DNA from: Methyloceanibacter superfactus | GTDB lineage: Bacteria; Pseudomonadota; Alphaproteobacteria; Rhizobiales; Methyloligellaceae | NCBI RefSeq assembly: GCF_001723305.1 | Contig: NZ_LPWF01000026.1 | Coordinates: 121,687 to 185,686, forward strand | Length of the DNA: 64,000 nucleotides | Direction of reading: 5' to 3' | Part shown: piece after piece, positions 46,742-55,052 of the stretch | How positions within the stretch are numbered: the first letter of the stretch is position 1 | How the letters are laid out: every line of letters starts with the position of its first letter | Notes under the pieces: model-generated | The model's database searches: none | What the model saw: only the letters and a program-made list of their open reading frames with translations | Told to the model about the DNA's origin: nothing | Translations under genes and position numbers: made by a program

Positions 46742-47794
46742 TCAATTGGCGGGCTTCTTCTTTTTCTTCTTCGTGTTCCCCCGGTTCATCTCGAAGCGCA
46801 TATCCCGCCCGCTCCGGCAGTCGGCCTGCAAGGAAACTACCTCCACGGTCTCGGCGAAGGCATTGAGCCCTTCTTGGGGCGGGGCAACCTGTCCAATATG
46901 GCGGTTGTCGCAGATCTCCGTCGATCTGACGTGCGGCGCATTCTCGATGAGAATTGGCCGACCCTCCTCAAACACGTTGCGGACGATCTCGACGTCGGCG
47001 GTGTAACCACGCTTGCCGGCGATCATGACACCACCGCCGGCATTGTTGATGAACCGCGAATGCTCGATGCGGACGTTGACGACCTTCTGCTCCGGACGGT
47101 CCGGCTCGATATCGATACCGGCGCTCGGGCGTGTGCCGCGCGTCTGTTCGAATACGGAGTCTGTCACCAGCAAACGATTGGCTTCGACGATGGAAAGCCC
47201 TTGGCGGCGGTTGTGGGTGGCGACGACCGAGCAGAACGCGACATCGGTGGCGCCCTCGACATAGAAGCCATCGCCCCACATCTCCTCGGCGGTGACGCCC
47301 ACGATAGACACACGCTTGACCTCGGGGCCGATGCGGATGCCCATGCCCCATTCGCCCGCCTTGCCATCGTGCTCGCCGCGATCGCCTAGCAACGTCCCGC
47401 CAATCACGTTCACATCGGTGGCTTTGCCAATCTTCAGCACCGAGTACGACCGGGCACGGTTGGGAATGACCTTAAGAACAGCGCCGTCCGCTAGCTTGAG
47501 GGTCATCTTACTGCGCAGGCGAAGGCGACCTTTGCCGGTCGCGCGTACCATGTAGACCCCATTGGGCACATAGACGGTGCCGCCGGTGCCGGCGATCTCG
47601 TTGATCGCCTTCTGAATGGTCCCCGTGTCGTTCTCCTTGCCGTCGCCCTTGGCGCCCATGTGTTTGACATTCACCACCTGGGCTGAGGTCGGCTTGGCGT
47701 TGCAACCCTCAAAGGCGTGCGAGCTCGGCACCGCGACAAATAGAGCAAGCGCTGAAATCAGCGATGAGAGGAGGACTGAAGAGCGAAAGATCAT
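46742..47794 (-). CDS. Secreted right-handed beta-helix protein
   Basis: 350 residues from ATG 47794 with an N-terminal signal peptide (SSLISALALFVAVPSSHA). After it comes VVNVKHMGAKGDGKENDTGT, the usual opening of pectate-lyase-superfamily proteins, then GGTVYVPNGVYMVRATG and parallel coils (SIVGVTAEEMWGDGFYVEGA, FCSVVATHNRRQGLSIVEAN, IEHSRFINNAGGGVMIAG). The end carries a Lys-run tail. Such proteins bind, cut or epimerise polysaccharides (GH28, lyases, AlgG-like) at or outside the periplasm. I cannot assign catalytic residues. It sits between tviB and a divergently transcribed GT4. Confidence 0.8.
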   Translation of the reverse strand: MIFRSSVLLSSLISALALFVAVPSSHAFEGCNAKPTSAQVVNVKHMGAKGDGKENDTGTIQKAINEIAGTGGTVYVPNGVYMVRATGKGRLRLRSKMTLKLADGAVLKVIPNRARSYSVLKIGKATDVNVIGGTLLGDRGEHDGKAGEWGMGIRIGPEVKRVSIVGVTAEEMWGDGFYVEGATDVAFCSVVATHNRRQGLSIVEANRLLVTDSVFEQTRGTRPSAGIDIEPDRPEQKVVNVRIEHSRFINNAGGGVMIAGKRGYTADVEIVRNVFEEGRPILIENAPHVRSTEICDNRHIGQVAPPQEGLNAFAETVEVVSLQADCRSGRDMRFEMNRGNTKKKKKKPAN

Positions 47795-48059
47795 GTTTGA
47801 AAGAGTTCCTTAAGCGCCGCGCCGGGCTGATATGACGTCTTACCATGACCAAAAAGTGGAGCGCGCGTAACACGCCCACTCGTCGTGAGGCCGTTGCAAC
47901 TCCGGTCCCATATCGCGAGCGAGCGCTTCCGGATGCCCGGATATGCCTCAGCTTAGCCCCAGTTTGCTGCTCAATCGGAAGATACATGCGCCGCTTGCTT
48001 TGCTGCTTCCTTCAAATCAGCGCTGGCGCGCTGGGCTGTTTTCGCCAAAGACGAGTGTG

Positions 48060-49319
48060 ATGGCAGAGGTGACTATAATGCAGGTTGTGCCGCGGCTGGA
48101 TACCGGCGGCACCGAGCAATCTGCCGTAGAGATCGCCGAGGCGATTATCCGCGCCGGCGCGAACGCTCTCGTTGCCACCGAAGGGGGACGCCTAGCAGCT
48201 GATGTCAGGAGCGCGGGCGGGGAAGTCATCAAACTGCCTATGGCGAGCAAGAACCCGCTCACCATTCTGGCCAACGCACGCGCCTTGGCAGCTCTCGTCA
48301 GCGAGCGCGACATTTCGTTGCTCCACGCGCGTAGCCGGGCGCCGGCGTGGAGCGCTCTGCTGGCCGCGCGCTGGACTGGGAGGCCGTTCGTCACCACTTA
48401 TCATGGCACCTACGGCAAGCCCGGTCCGGTGAAGGCGGTCTATAACAGCGTCATGGGGCGAGGCGACCGCGTCATCGCTAACTCATGCTACACTGCAAAC
48501 CTCATCGCTTCGCGCCACGAGGGGGCGCAGCCGCGCATACGCACCATCTTGCGCGGCCTAGATAGCGCGATCTTCGATCCGTTCGTAGTGCCACCGGGAT
48601 CCGTGACCCGATTAAGGGAAAGCTGGCACGTGCCGCCGGGCACCAAGATCGTGCTCCATGCCGCGCGGCTCGCCGGCTCCAAGGGCCAGCGGCAAGCCAT
48701 CGAGGCGGTGCGGTGCCTCAACGATGAAGGCTCATTCGAAGGCGCAATCTTGATACTCGCCGGCGATGGGACAAACCAAACCTACCGGATTGAGCTTGCC
48801 GATCTCATCGCTCGTTACGGCCTGGGGGATAAGGTGCGGCTCGTAGGCCATTGCAGCGATATGCCGGTGGCTTTCCTCGCTTCCAATACCGCGCTTATAC
48901 CATCGATGGTCGGAGAAGCTTTTGGCAGGACCAGCATCGAGGCCCAGGCAATGGGTTGTCCGGTCATCGTGTCGGATGCCGGCGGGCTGCCGGAGACTAT
49001 CGTCGATGCTGCAAGCGATCCAAACGGGTTCACTGGCTGGATGATCAAGCCGGGTAATACCGCAGCGCTCGCCGAGCGCATAAAGCAGTCGCTCAACCTC
49101 CAGTCAGTAGAGCGACTGGCGATCGGCGCGCGCGCACGCGCATGGGTCACTACCAAGTTTGTCTTGGGCCAAATGCAAGCAAAGACACTTGCTGTTTATG
49201 ACGAACTTCTCGGCACGCGACTGGCCGCGAACTTCTCGTGTCCACCGCGCTACGCCGCAGCGCCGACGACGGAGATCAGTGTGAGCGACAGACATGAGCA
49301 GCCGAGTTCATGGGGATGA
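48060..49319 (+). CDS. Glycosyltransferase family 4
   Basis: 419 residues from ATG 48060 (MAEVTIMQVVPRLDTGGTEQ), the normal GT4 N-terminus; the frame is open for 39 more codons upstream without homology. LLHARSRAPAWSALLAARWT, VTTYHGTYGKPGPVKAVYNS and RVIANSCYTANLIA precede the donor domain: LHAARLAGSKGQRQAIEAVR, ILAGDG, VRLVGHCSDMPVAFLASNTA and PSMVGEAFGRTSIEAQAMGC, which is the EX7E motif, then PVIVSDAGGLPETIVD. It transfers a sugar with retention of configuration at the cytoplasmic face of the inner membrane. A truncated GT4 follows. Confidence 0.92.
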   Translation: MAEVTIMQVVPRLDTGGTEQSAVEIAEAIIRAGANALVATEGGRLAADVRSAGGEVIKLPMASKNPLTILANARALAALVSERDISLLHARSRAPAWSALLAARWTGRPFVTTYHGTYGKPGPVKAVYNSVMGRGDRVIANSCYTANLIASRHEGAQPRIRTILRGLDSAIFDPFVVPPGSVTRLRESWHVPPGTKIVLHAARLAGSKGQRQAIEAVRCLNDEGSFEGAILILAGDGTNQTYRIELADLIARYGLGDKVRLVGHCSDMPVAFLASNTALIPSMVGEAFGRTSIEAQAMGCPVIVSDAGGLPETIVDAASDPNGFTGWMIKPGNTAALAERIKQSLNLQSVERLAIGARARAWVTTKFVLGQMQAKTLAVYDELLGTRLAANFSCPPRYAAAPTTEISVSDRHEQPSSWG

Positions 49320-49373
49320 CGACCGCCGCCGCCATGCGGGTGTGGCTCGAGTTTCTGAATTGCGCTTAAGGCG

Positions 49374-49692
49374 ATGCGTATTGCCTTCATAATTCCGAAT
49401 CTCGGCATTGGCGGCGCAGAGCGGGTCGCAAGCCTGCTTTGCAATGAATGGGTGGGCGTTGGGCACACGGTCACGGCGATCACCTTTGAACCGCAAGGGG
49501 CCGACCGGCCTATGCCCTCGACAAGGCTGTTACGCTCCGACAGATCGACGCGGCCTATGTGAAGGGGAGCTGTCGGACGAGGGATTGCGGGCAAGCTATG
49601 CGGACAAGGGGCGAGAAGCCGTCGCCGCGCTTGATGCCGGCGTGGTCGCTGACCGCTGGCTTACACTTTTCGAGGCTTTGAATAGGCGTTGA
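49374..49692 (+). pseudogene. GT4 glycosyltransferase remnant with internal deletion
   Basis: The start codon ATG 49374 opens MRIAFIIPNLGIGGAERVAS, LLCNEWVGVGHTVTAITFEP, the typical first 60 residues of a GT4. A frame change near 49510 continues as YALDKAVTLRQIDAAY. Then, near 49557-49570, it joins directly to LSDEGLRASYADKGREAV and AALDAGVVADRWLTLFEALN, which resembles the last 40 residues of a GT4, and stops at 49692. About 250 central codons, with the whole catalytic core, are absent. It must be non-functional. Unlike the one-base breaks elsewhere, this looks like a genuine deletion. It lies directly beside the prophage remnant. Confidence 0.75.
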
Positions 49693-49856
49693 ATGCCGAG
49701 TTTCCGCGGCTCCTCTCGCGCGCGAAGTCGACGTTTCAGCTTTCCCGCCTGTCACTCGGTTCCAGCGGCGCAAGTGGGGCGTGGGCGGAGTGTGCCAAGC
49801 CGTCAGGTGGGGGAGCTGCCTACCGAGGCGTGAACGTCGGCCAACGGGATGAAACT

Positions 49857-50243
49857 TCAAGCTCCGTCTACCCAACTGGGCTTGCGCAGGGAGAGCCATT
49901 CCATGCCTGCCCAGGGGTCTCCCCGCACGTGGTACTCAAGTTCGATCACTCTCCCCCGTAGCACTCGCTGCTTAATTGCGGTGTAGCCCGTAATATTACG
50001 GACAGTCGCACGCTCGACGATCCCCTCTACGGTCAACCTTCCGATCTCAATCCCGGTGAGGAATTCAAGTTGCTCCGCCTTCCATTGGTCGAGCGTCCCT
50101 TGATTGACACCGAAGAAGAAGGCGAGGTCCGCGTCATCGAGACCAAGTTGCGACAATCTCTCAGCCTGCTGCGCGTACTCGGCGCAATATTGGACCTGGC
50201 CGTTTTCCTGGCTGGGTGTCTTGTCTTCGGGGCGCATGGACAT
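49857..50243 (-). CDS. Phage small-terminase-like HTH protein
   Basis: About 128 residues from ATG 50243 (AGGA upstream); ATG 50237 is equally possible and the frame opens to 50324. The pattern YCAEYAQQAERLSQLGLDDA, DLAFFFGVNQGTLDQWKAE is a helix-turn-helix as found at the start of many small terminase-like or phage-packaging proteins (A-x-LG-xTD-x-x-A-x-xFGV-x-x-x-T-x-x-x-W). The later TVRNITGYTAIKQRVLRGRV corresponds to the AVGYS-type segment in them. It lies at the end of the minus-strand prophage block. DNA recognition during packaging is the family role; here the large subunit is missing. Confidence 0.65.
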   Translation of the reverse strand: MSMRPEDKTPSQENGQVQYCAEYAQQAERLSQLGLDDADLAFFFGVNQGTLDQWKAEQLEFLTGIEIGRLTVEGIVERATVRNITGYTAIKQRVLRGRVIELEYHVRGDPWAGMEWLSLRKPSWVDGA

Positions 50244-50280
50244 TTTTCCTAGTGGCTGTGTGGGTGGCACGGCGACGCTC

Positions 50281-50814
50281 TTAGGCAGCGCGGAGGGCGC
50301 GGCCCTGACCCTCCTGATCGACACGCCGCAGATCGGCCAATGTTCGCAGCGTCTTCTCCGCCACAGTCATGAGCGTTATCTCCTGTCGCCCCAACTTCCT
50401 AAATGCGTCACCGTACTGGGCGTCTTGTATCAGTGCCTCCCCAACCGCAGCCAACTCCGGAGATGCGCCCTCTTCGGCACGCCTCCGCATCCGACCCAGT
50501 TGACGGCAATGGCGTTTTCGGGCCTCAAGAACTGCGGCCTCAAAGAGCGGGACGCGCCGGAGCCGCCAGTAGGTAACTGCGAGGCGCTCCACCAACTCGT
50601 CCTCCAAGACGCACTGCGGCTGGAACCGCTCCTGTAGCGCCGCACGCAGACTATCGAAGTCGTCTGCGTGCTCACCCGCGAGGACGAGCGTCGCCGCCGT
50701 CAGGCCGTGCTTCACCGCATTCATCCGGGAGCGCTGCTTGCCCGCTGCAGTCTTGGGGCCGCTGCTCTTGGTGGCGTTGGCTCGGTTCGCATTGAATTGC
50801 TTAATCGACGTCAT
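50281..50814 (-). CDS. Uncharacterised island/phage-associated protein
   Basis: 177 residues from ATG 50814 with AGGGGA 6 bases upstream. The N-terminal part (NRANATKSSGPKTAAGKQRS, RMNAVKHGLTA) is a recurrent basic motif in short proteins scattered in proteobacterial genomes, often near phage genes. The rest is helical (ERFQPQCVLEDELVERLAVT, YWRLRRVPLFEAAVLEARKR). No function is known to me. Its placement 37 bases before the terminase-like gene and in the same direction supports membership of the prophage block. Confidence 0.7.
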   Translation of the reverse strand: MTSIKQFNANRANATKSSGPKTAAGKQRSRMNAVKHGLTAATLVLAGEHADDFDSLRAALQERFQPQCVLEDELVERLAVTYWRLRRVPLFEAAVLEARKRHCRQLGRMRRRAEEGASPELAAVGEALIQDAQYGDAFRKLGRQEITLMTVAEKTLRTLADLRRVDQEGQGRALRAA

Positions 50815-51012
50815 GGTGTCCCCTAGGGCGAAGCCGCCCGTAAACTCGTTGGAGCCCCTCAATCTCCCTGAGGGCCTGATATTGGAAAATTGTAAGCACG
50901 CCCGCGATTCGCACAACACGCCATGAGTGCCTGTCTAACGAAATTTTTAGGGGGATCTCGCGGGTGTACGTCAGGGGTCGGCGATCCATCCCGACGCTAT
51001 CACCGAGACGCG

Positions 51013-51237
51013 CTACTCCGCCCACAATCCCCAGGTGTAGAGGCCGTAGAGCACAAACACGAACACCATCGCGATTAGCCCCATATAAGTGCCGAGTCCA
51101 TTCTCCTCGGCCCTTCGCTCCTTCTGCGCAATTTTAGCGAAGCAGTACACTAGGGTCACAGTCAGGATATTCGCCGTTAGAGTGGGAGCCATCGTGTAGA
51201 AGAAGGCCATTGTTCCGCTCATGGTATTTTGTCCCAT
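51013..51237 (-). CDS. Small membrane protein of the prophage block
   Basis: 74 residues from ATG 51237; ATG 51222 is an alternative. Two hydrophobic helices (APTLTANILTVTLVYCFA and TYMGLIAMVFVFVLYGLYTW) flank a charged loop (KIAQKERRAEENG). No family recognised; two-helix proteins of phage blocks can be holins or exclusion proteins, but nothing here decides it. The start follows the Rad52 gene stop by one base. Confidence 0.5.
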   Translation of the reverse strand: MGQNTMSGTMAFFYTMAPTLTANILTVTLVYCFAKIAQKERRAEENGLGTYMGLIAMVFVFVLYGLYTWGLWAE

Positions 51238-51238
51238 T

Positions 51239-52387
51239 CTACTGCTGCACGTCTTGAGGTTCGCTACTTGGGCTACTCGCTGGCTCCGGAGGCAGCGGCC
51301 TAAGCTCTCGGCTCTCACGCCACAGAGTGGCCGCAACTTTCAGGGGCTCGACATTTCTGTCTACCCACCACTGCTGCTCCCGCCCAGTCTTGTGGACTTC
51401 GTTGTGGTGGATGGCGCATAGGGGGACTGTGAATTCGTCGCTCACCTTCAGGCCGAGCCCCCGCACTTGCGCGTGGCGTAGGTGGTGCGCGTGAGAGGGG
51501 GAGCGTCCGCAGATGACACAGGGGTGCCGCGCAACGAAGCGCAGGTGCTCCCTGCACCGGATACGCTTCAGCTCACCTATCGCGAGTGCACTCTTATCGA
51601 CTTTGACACGCGGACCGAAGTCGCCAGAAGTCGCCTCCTTACTTTGATGCGGCGTGGCTCCGTGGGCTGGCGGTGTCGCTAAGGTGGCTGCGCAGCGCTT
51701 GAGGTGCTCAGCGAGTTGCGGCGCTAAGCCAGATTTCGGGAGGTGGTCTTGCTTCAGTGCCTTATTGATGTCGCGGACGGCTTCAACATTGAGCTCCCAG
51801 ATGGCAAATAGCGCATCGATGTTACGGGCTTCGCTCATTAATGTCCGCAGCGCATCCGCGTACTCGCTCGGCTTGTCGAAGTTCGCGCCCGTTGATCCCG
51901 GTGTCCGCAAAACCCACTTCTCGCCGAGTTGAGCCTTCCCCTTTCGTGGCTTCCGGACGCCGCATTGCTCGCGGTCGTAGAGTGGGAGGCCGAAGGGATT
52001 GCCGAAGGTGACAAGAGCGCGCTTGGTTGCGTCAGTCTCGGCACTCTTCAAGGCGAGTTCGTGCGCCACGCCGCGCGTCAGACCTCTGCCTTCGCCGGAG
52101 CCTGACCCGTCCCGAACAATTGTTGCCTCACCTGCGCGTACGCTGATGCGCACCCTCGCACTGTAGGCCGCCACGAAGAACTCACCGCTCGCGCCACTCC
52201 AGATGCAGCTGGTGGCTAGCGTCCTCCGATCCCAGGCGTCGTGCCCGAAGATGCGGTTCGCTTCGGCGATAACGTGCCACCCCTCGACGTAGTGGAGTTC
52301 GGCGCCGTTGACCTTGCGTGTCCTAACGTACTTCGGGTCAAGCTTCGCGTTGAGTTGGCGGATTTGTGTGTCGCTGAGTGGCATCAC
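51239..52387 (-). CDS. Rad52-family single-strand annealing protein fused to an HNH-like (DUF968-type) domain
   Basis: 382 residues from ATG 52387, whose start overlaps the Gp157 stop by 4 bases. Residues about 1-150 are Rad52/Rad22: GAELHYVEGWHVIAEANRIF, GHDAWDRRT, AAYSARVRISVRAGE and VAHELALKSAETDATKRALV, with the GNPFGLPLYD ending. Residues about 270-365 form a zinc-binding HNH-like domain: RHPCVICGRSPSHAHHLRHA, then VPLCAIHHNEVH, as in DUF968. Rad52 proteins of phages pair single strands during recombination, and DUF968 proteins are linked to RecA/recombination functions. The fusion would couple annealing with a nuclease-like module. The middle linker is Pro/Ala-rich. Confidence 0.8.
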   Translation of the reverse strand: MMPLSDTQIRQLNAKLDPKYVRTRKVNGAELHYVEGWHVIAEANRIFGHDAWDRRTLATSCIWSGASGEFFVAAYSARVRISVRAGEATIVRDGSGSGEGRGLTRGVAHELALKSAETDATKRALVTFGNPFGLPLYDREQCGVRKPRKGKAQLGEKWVLRTPGSTGANFDKPSEYADALRTLMSEARNIDALFAIWELNVEAVRDINKALKQDHLPKSGLAPQLAEHLKRCAATLATPPAHGATPHQSKEATSGDFGPRVKVDKSALAIGELKRIRCREHLRFVARHPCVICGRSPSHAHHLRHAQVRGLGLKVSDEFTVPLCAIHHNEVHKTGREQQWWVDRNVEPLKVAATLWRESRELRPLPPEPASSPSSEPQDVQQ

Positions 52388-52890
52388 TTGGTCCTCACGG
52401 TCAGAACAGGTTTCGGGTTACTGAGTTGCGCACCCTCGATCGCGGCGCCGCACTTGAGCTCGCCCAGGATTGCTTGACGGTCGAGCTTCGGCGGCTGTGG
52501 TATCCAGTAGGCTGGGGGGATGGCCCCCTCGGTGACCACTACGAGAGACGGCGTCCCCGGCCGCGTGGAGGCGGTAAAGTCGGGCTGGGCGATCTTCGAG
52601 AGGCCGACTTCGGCCATCGCCTCCAGAGCGAGTTCCCGCTTCCTCTTGAAGCGCAGCTCGAGGCGGGTGAGGCGCTCCCTCATCTCATCAAGGCGGCCGC
52701 GGAGGCCGGCGTGGAGGGCCTCATCCACTAGCGCGGAGCGGATGACGGCGGTTATCATCTCGGGGAGGTCGCTGATTCCCTCTAACGTGTCGGCGAGGGT
52801 CTCCTCGTCTAAGTCCGCGTAATCTTTTAGGAGCTGCTGCTTCAGCAGCTGATATTTAGGTAGTTCAGTGGTGAAGGGCTGTCGGCGCAT
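52384..52890 (-). CDS. Siphovirus Gp157-family protein
   Basis: 168 residues from ATG 52890 (MRRQPFTTELPKYQLLKQQL) with GGAGGT 7 bases upstream. The N-terminal helical region (DYADLDEETLADTLEGISDL) and the C-terminal ending AAIEGAQLSNPKPVLTVRTK are the recognisable ends of Gp157 proteins. The family belongs to phage early regions beside single-strand annealing or recombination genes, as seen here. Function unclear; Gp157 has been linked with host resistance in streptococcal phages. It is the first gene of the block, downstream of the repressor switch. Confidence 0.75.
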   Translation of the reverse strand: MRRQPFTTELPKYQLLKQQLLKDYADLDEETLADTLEGISDLPEMITAVIRSALVDEALHAGLRGRLDEMRERLTRLELRFKRKRELALEAMAEVGLSKIAQPDFTASTRPGTPSLVVVTEGAIPPAYWIPQPPKLDRQAILGELKCGAAIEGAQLSNPKPVLTVRTK

Positions 52891-52908
52891 GCATGCTACC
52901 TCCATGGT

Positions 52909-52951
52909 CTATGTTGACCAATTTAGTAGCATAGTTGATACTCTTAGTCAA
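52909..52951. promoter_or_regulatory. Face-to-face promoters with inverted repeat (phage-type switch)
   Basis: Plus strand: TTGACC at 52914 and GATACT at 52937, spacing 17, would serve the XRE gene, whose start is at 52963. Minus strand: TTGACT (52951-52946) and TACTAA (52928-52923), spacing 17, would serve the Gp157-Rad52 block. CTATG (52909) and CATAG (52930-52934) form an inverted repeat within the overlap, a possible operator. Sequence-based only; the boxes are 3 to 5 of 6 matches. Confidence 0.5.
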
Positions 52952-52962
52952 AGGCCTTAGCA

Positions 52963-53208
52963 ATGATTGGGGCTCCACAGATTAGGGCCGCCCGCGCGCT
53001 GCTGAATATCAGCCAGTCCGATCTCGCCGATTCGGCGTCAGTAAGCCCCGCAACGATTAAGCGTCTTGAAGCTGCCTCAGAAGTGAGGGGTACCGCCGAG
53101 AGCCTCTGGAAAGTTGAGAAGGCCCTTGAGGAGTTGGGCGTGGAATTCATTGCCGCTGAAAGTGACCGAGGTCCGGGGGTTCGCCTGCGAGTCACTGCGG
53201 CGGAGTAG
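52963..53208 (+). CDS. XRE-family (Cro/CI-like) transcriptional regulator
   Basis: 81 residues from ATG 52963. The helix-turn-helix is QIRAARALLNISQSDLADSA followed by SVSPATIKRLEAASE, which is typical of XRE; then KVEKALEELGVEFIAAESDR, a short C-terminal helix common in such one-domain repressors. It faces the Gp157/Rad52 block across a 72-base gap with overlapping promoters, so it most likely represses that block. Confidence 0.88.
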   Translation: MIGAPQIRAARALLNISQSDLADSASVSPATIKRLEAASEVRGTAESLWKVEKALEELGVEFIAAESDRGPGVRLRVTAAE

Positions 53209-53227
53209 GCGGTGAGGCATCTACTAC

Positions 53228-53350
53228 TTAACTCTGGTGTCGCTTTGCAAAACGAAGCCAATCCGCGAACTTCGGCTCGGAGGCGATGTCGGTGACATCC
53301 CATGGCGAACCACGCCGGATCCACCGGAGACTAGATGCGTGAAGTGGCAT
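53228..53350 (-). CDS. Possible small protein beside manC
   Basis: A 40-codon frame from ATG 53350 (MPLHASSLRWIRRGSPWDV) to TAA 53228, ending SEPKFADWLRFAKRHQS. It follows manC in the same direction. The composition is protein-like, with aromatic and basic residues, but no family is recognised and the ribosome site is weak, so it may be spurious. Confidence 0.3.
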   Translation of the reverse strand: MPLHASSLRWIRRGSPWDVTDIASEPKFADWLRFAKRHQS

Positions 53351-53355
53351 CAGGC

Positions 53356-53376
53356 CCGGAGCGGCTAAAGCTCCGG
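53356..53376 (-). terminator. Hairpin overlapping the manC stop codon
   Basis: CCGGAGC and GCTCCGG form a perfect 7-bp stem with a 7-base loop containing the manC stop. No U-tract follows on the minus strand, so termination here is only a possibility. Confidence 0.4.
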
Positions 53377-54798
53377 CTTGTCCTCGAGACGCCCGTAGCG
53401 ATCGTCCATCCGGACGATATCGTCCTCGCCGAGATAGCAGCCCGATTGCACCTCGATGATGCTCAGGGGCACCTTCCCGGGGTTCTCGAGGCGGTGGGGT
53501 GTGCCGATGGGGATATAGGTCGACTCGTTCTCGCTGAGCAGCAGCTCGCGGTTGCCGAGCACCACCCGCGCGGTACCCTTCACGACGACCCAATGCTCGG
53601 CTCGGTGGTGATGCATTTGTAGCGACAGGGATGCGCCCGGCTTCACCATGAGATGCTTGACCTGGTAGCGGTCGCCCGCCTCGATGGACTCGTAGAAGCC
53701 CCACGGGCGATGCACGCGGGCGTGGGTGTCGTGCTCGGTGCGACCGAGGTCCTTCAGTTCGGAAACGAGGCTTCGGATGTCCTGGACTCGACCCTTGTCG
53801 GCGATGAGGACGGCATCGCCGGTGTCGACGATCACGAGATCCTTCACACCCAGCGTGGTGACGAGCCGGCCATTGCCGCGGATGTAGGTTTCCTCGGTAT
53901 CGACGGCGAGGACGTCGCCGCTGATGACGTTGCCTGAGTCATCCTTGTCGCCGAGCTCCCATAGGGCATTCCACGAGCCGACGTCGCTCCAACCGATGTC
54001 GAGCGGCAGGACCACGGCTTTCGTGGTGCGTTCCATCACGGCGGTGTCGATCGGCGCGGACGGGCAAGCCTCGAAGGCAGGCCGGTCGAGACGCAAGAAG
54101 TCGAGGTCCTTGAAGCTTCCGGCGACCGCGCTAGCGCTCTTGGCGAGTATCTCAGGGCAATGGGTCTGCATCTCGGTAGCCAGCACGTCGGCGCGGCACA
54201 TGAAGATGCCGCTGTTCCAGTCGTAGCCGCCTTGGGCGAGAAACGACTCAGCCCGCGCCAAGTCCGGCTTCTCGCAGAACTGCGCGACGGCGAAAGCGCC
54301 GCCATCGATGGCATCACCGCGTTTGATGTAGCCGTAGCCTGTCTCGGGCGCTCGCGGCGTGATCCCGAAAGTGACGATATGGCCGCTTTGCGCAAGCACG
54401 GCCCCGGCCTTGACAGCGGTCCTGAAGCCTTCGGCATCGGTGATGTGATGGTCGGCTGGCAGCAGAAGCAAGATTCCCGTCGCGTCGAGATCGCCAACGA
54501 TCTTGGCGGCGACCGCGGCGGCGGCGGCGGTATTGCGACCGACAGGCTCCAGGACATGGGCGGTCGGCGTGATGCCGAGCTCCTGGAGTTGGGCCGCGAT
54601 CATGAAGCGGTGGTCGGCGTTGGAAATCACCAGCGGTGGCGCGATGCCGTCCGCATCTCCAAGGCGGAGTACGGTCTCCTGCAACAGCGAGCGCTCCGAC
54701 ATGAACGGCATCAGCTGCTTGGGCATTTGCGCGCGGGACACGGGCCACAGGCGCGAGCCGGTGCCGCCGGAAAGAACCACTGGATAGATGACGCTCAT
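53365..54798 (-). CDS. manC: Mannose-1-phosphate guanylyltransferase / mannose-6-phosphate isomerase (type II)
   Basis: 477 residues from ATG 54798. The nucleotidyltransferase domain (1-290) shows PVVLSGGTGSRLWPVSRAQM, PKQLMPF, LLLPADHHI, FGITPRAPETGYGYIKRGD, FCEKPD, WNSGIFMC and DIGWSDVGSW. The C-terminal cupin isomerase domain shows HRPWGFYESIEAGDRYQVKH and PGASLSLQMHHHRAEHWVVV with metal-binding His residues, then GTPHRLENPGKVPLSIIEVQ. It makes GDP-mannose from fructose-6-phosphate together with a phosphomannomutase (not in the window). GDP-mannose feeds mannose, fucose or related units of the glycan. It sits alone between the prophage remnant and the secreted-protein region. Confidence 0.95.
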   Translation of the reverse strand: MSVIYPVVLSGGTGSRLWPVSRAQMPKQLMPFMSERSLLQETVLRLGDADGIAPPLVISNADHRFMIAAQLQELGITPTAHVLEPVGRNTAAAAAVAAKIVGDLDATGILLLLPADHHITDAEGFRTAVKAGAVLAQSGHIVTFGITPRAPETGYGYIKRGDAIDGGAFAVAQFCEKPDLARAESFLAQGGYDWNSGIFMCRADVLATEMQTHCPEILAKSASAVAGSFKDLDFLRLDRPAFEACPSAPIDTAVMERTTKAVVLPLDIGWSDVGSWNALWELGDKDDSGNVISGDVLAVDTEETYIRGNGRLVTTLGVKDLVIVDTGDAVLIADKGRVQDIRSLVSELKDLGRTEHDTHARVHRPWGFYESIEAGDRYQVKHLMVKPGASLSLQMHHHRAEHWVVVKGTARVVLGNRELLLSENESTYIPIGTPHRLENPGKVPLSIIEVQSGCYLGEDDIVRMDDRYGRLEDKPEL

Positions 54799-55052
54799 GA
54801 CGCAGAACCGCGGTTAACAAGCAGGCTTAACGGACCCCAGGAGGCGGCCGAGGGCCGATCTCCCCGTCAACTAAAGCATGGATCGGGCCAACACGGACAG
54901 GGCGCCCGTTCAAGCTGGGTTCAGGTAGCGGCGTTCACTATCGCGCTTGAGATGGTCTCCCGATTGCCAGGCTTTGGCCGCGCTACGGCCGAAGCGGTGG
55001 AGGAGACTTGGTTAATTCCCCGCGGGCGTTGAACGCGGATTTGGAGGTCACG

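Noticed and set aside
49857..53350. Prophage block considered as an anti-phage defence island or toxin-antitoxin locus
   Set aside because: No restriction, abortive infection, reverse transcriptase, CBASS-like or toxin-antitoxin family is visible; Rad52, Gp157 and XRE fit an ordinary phage early region.
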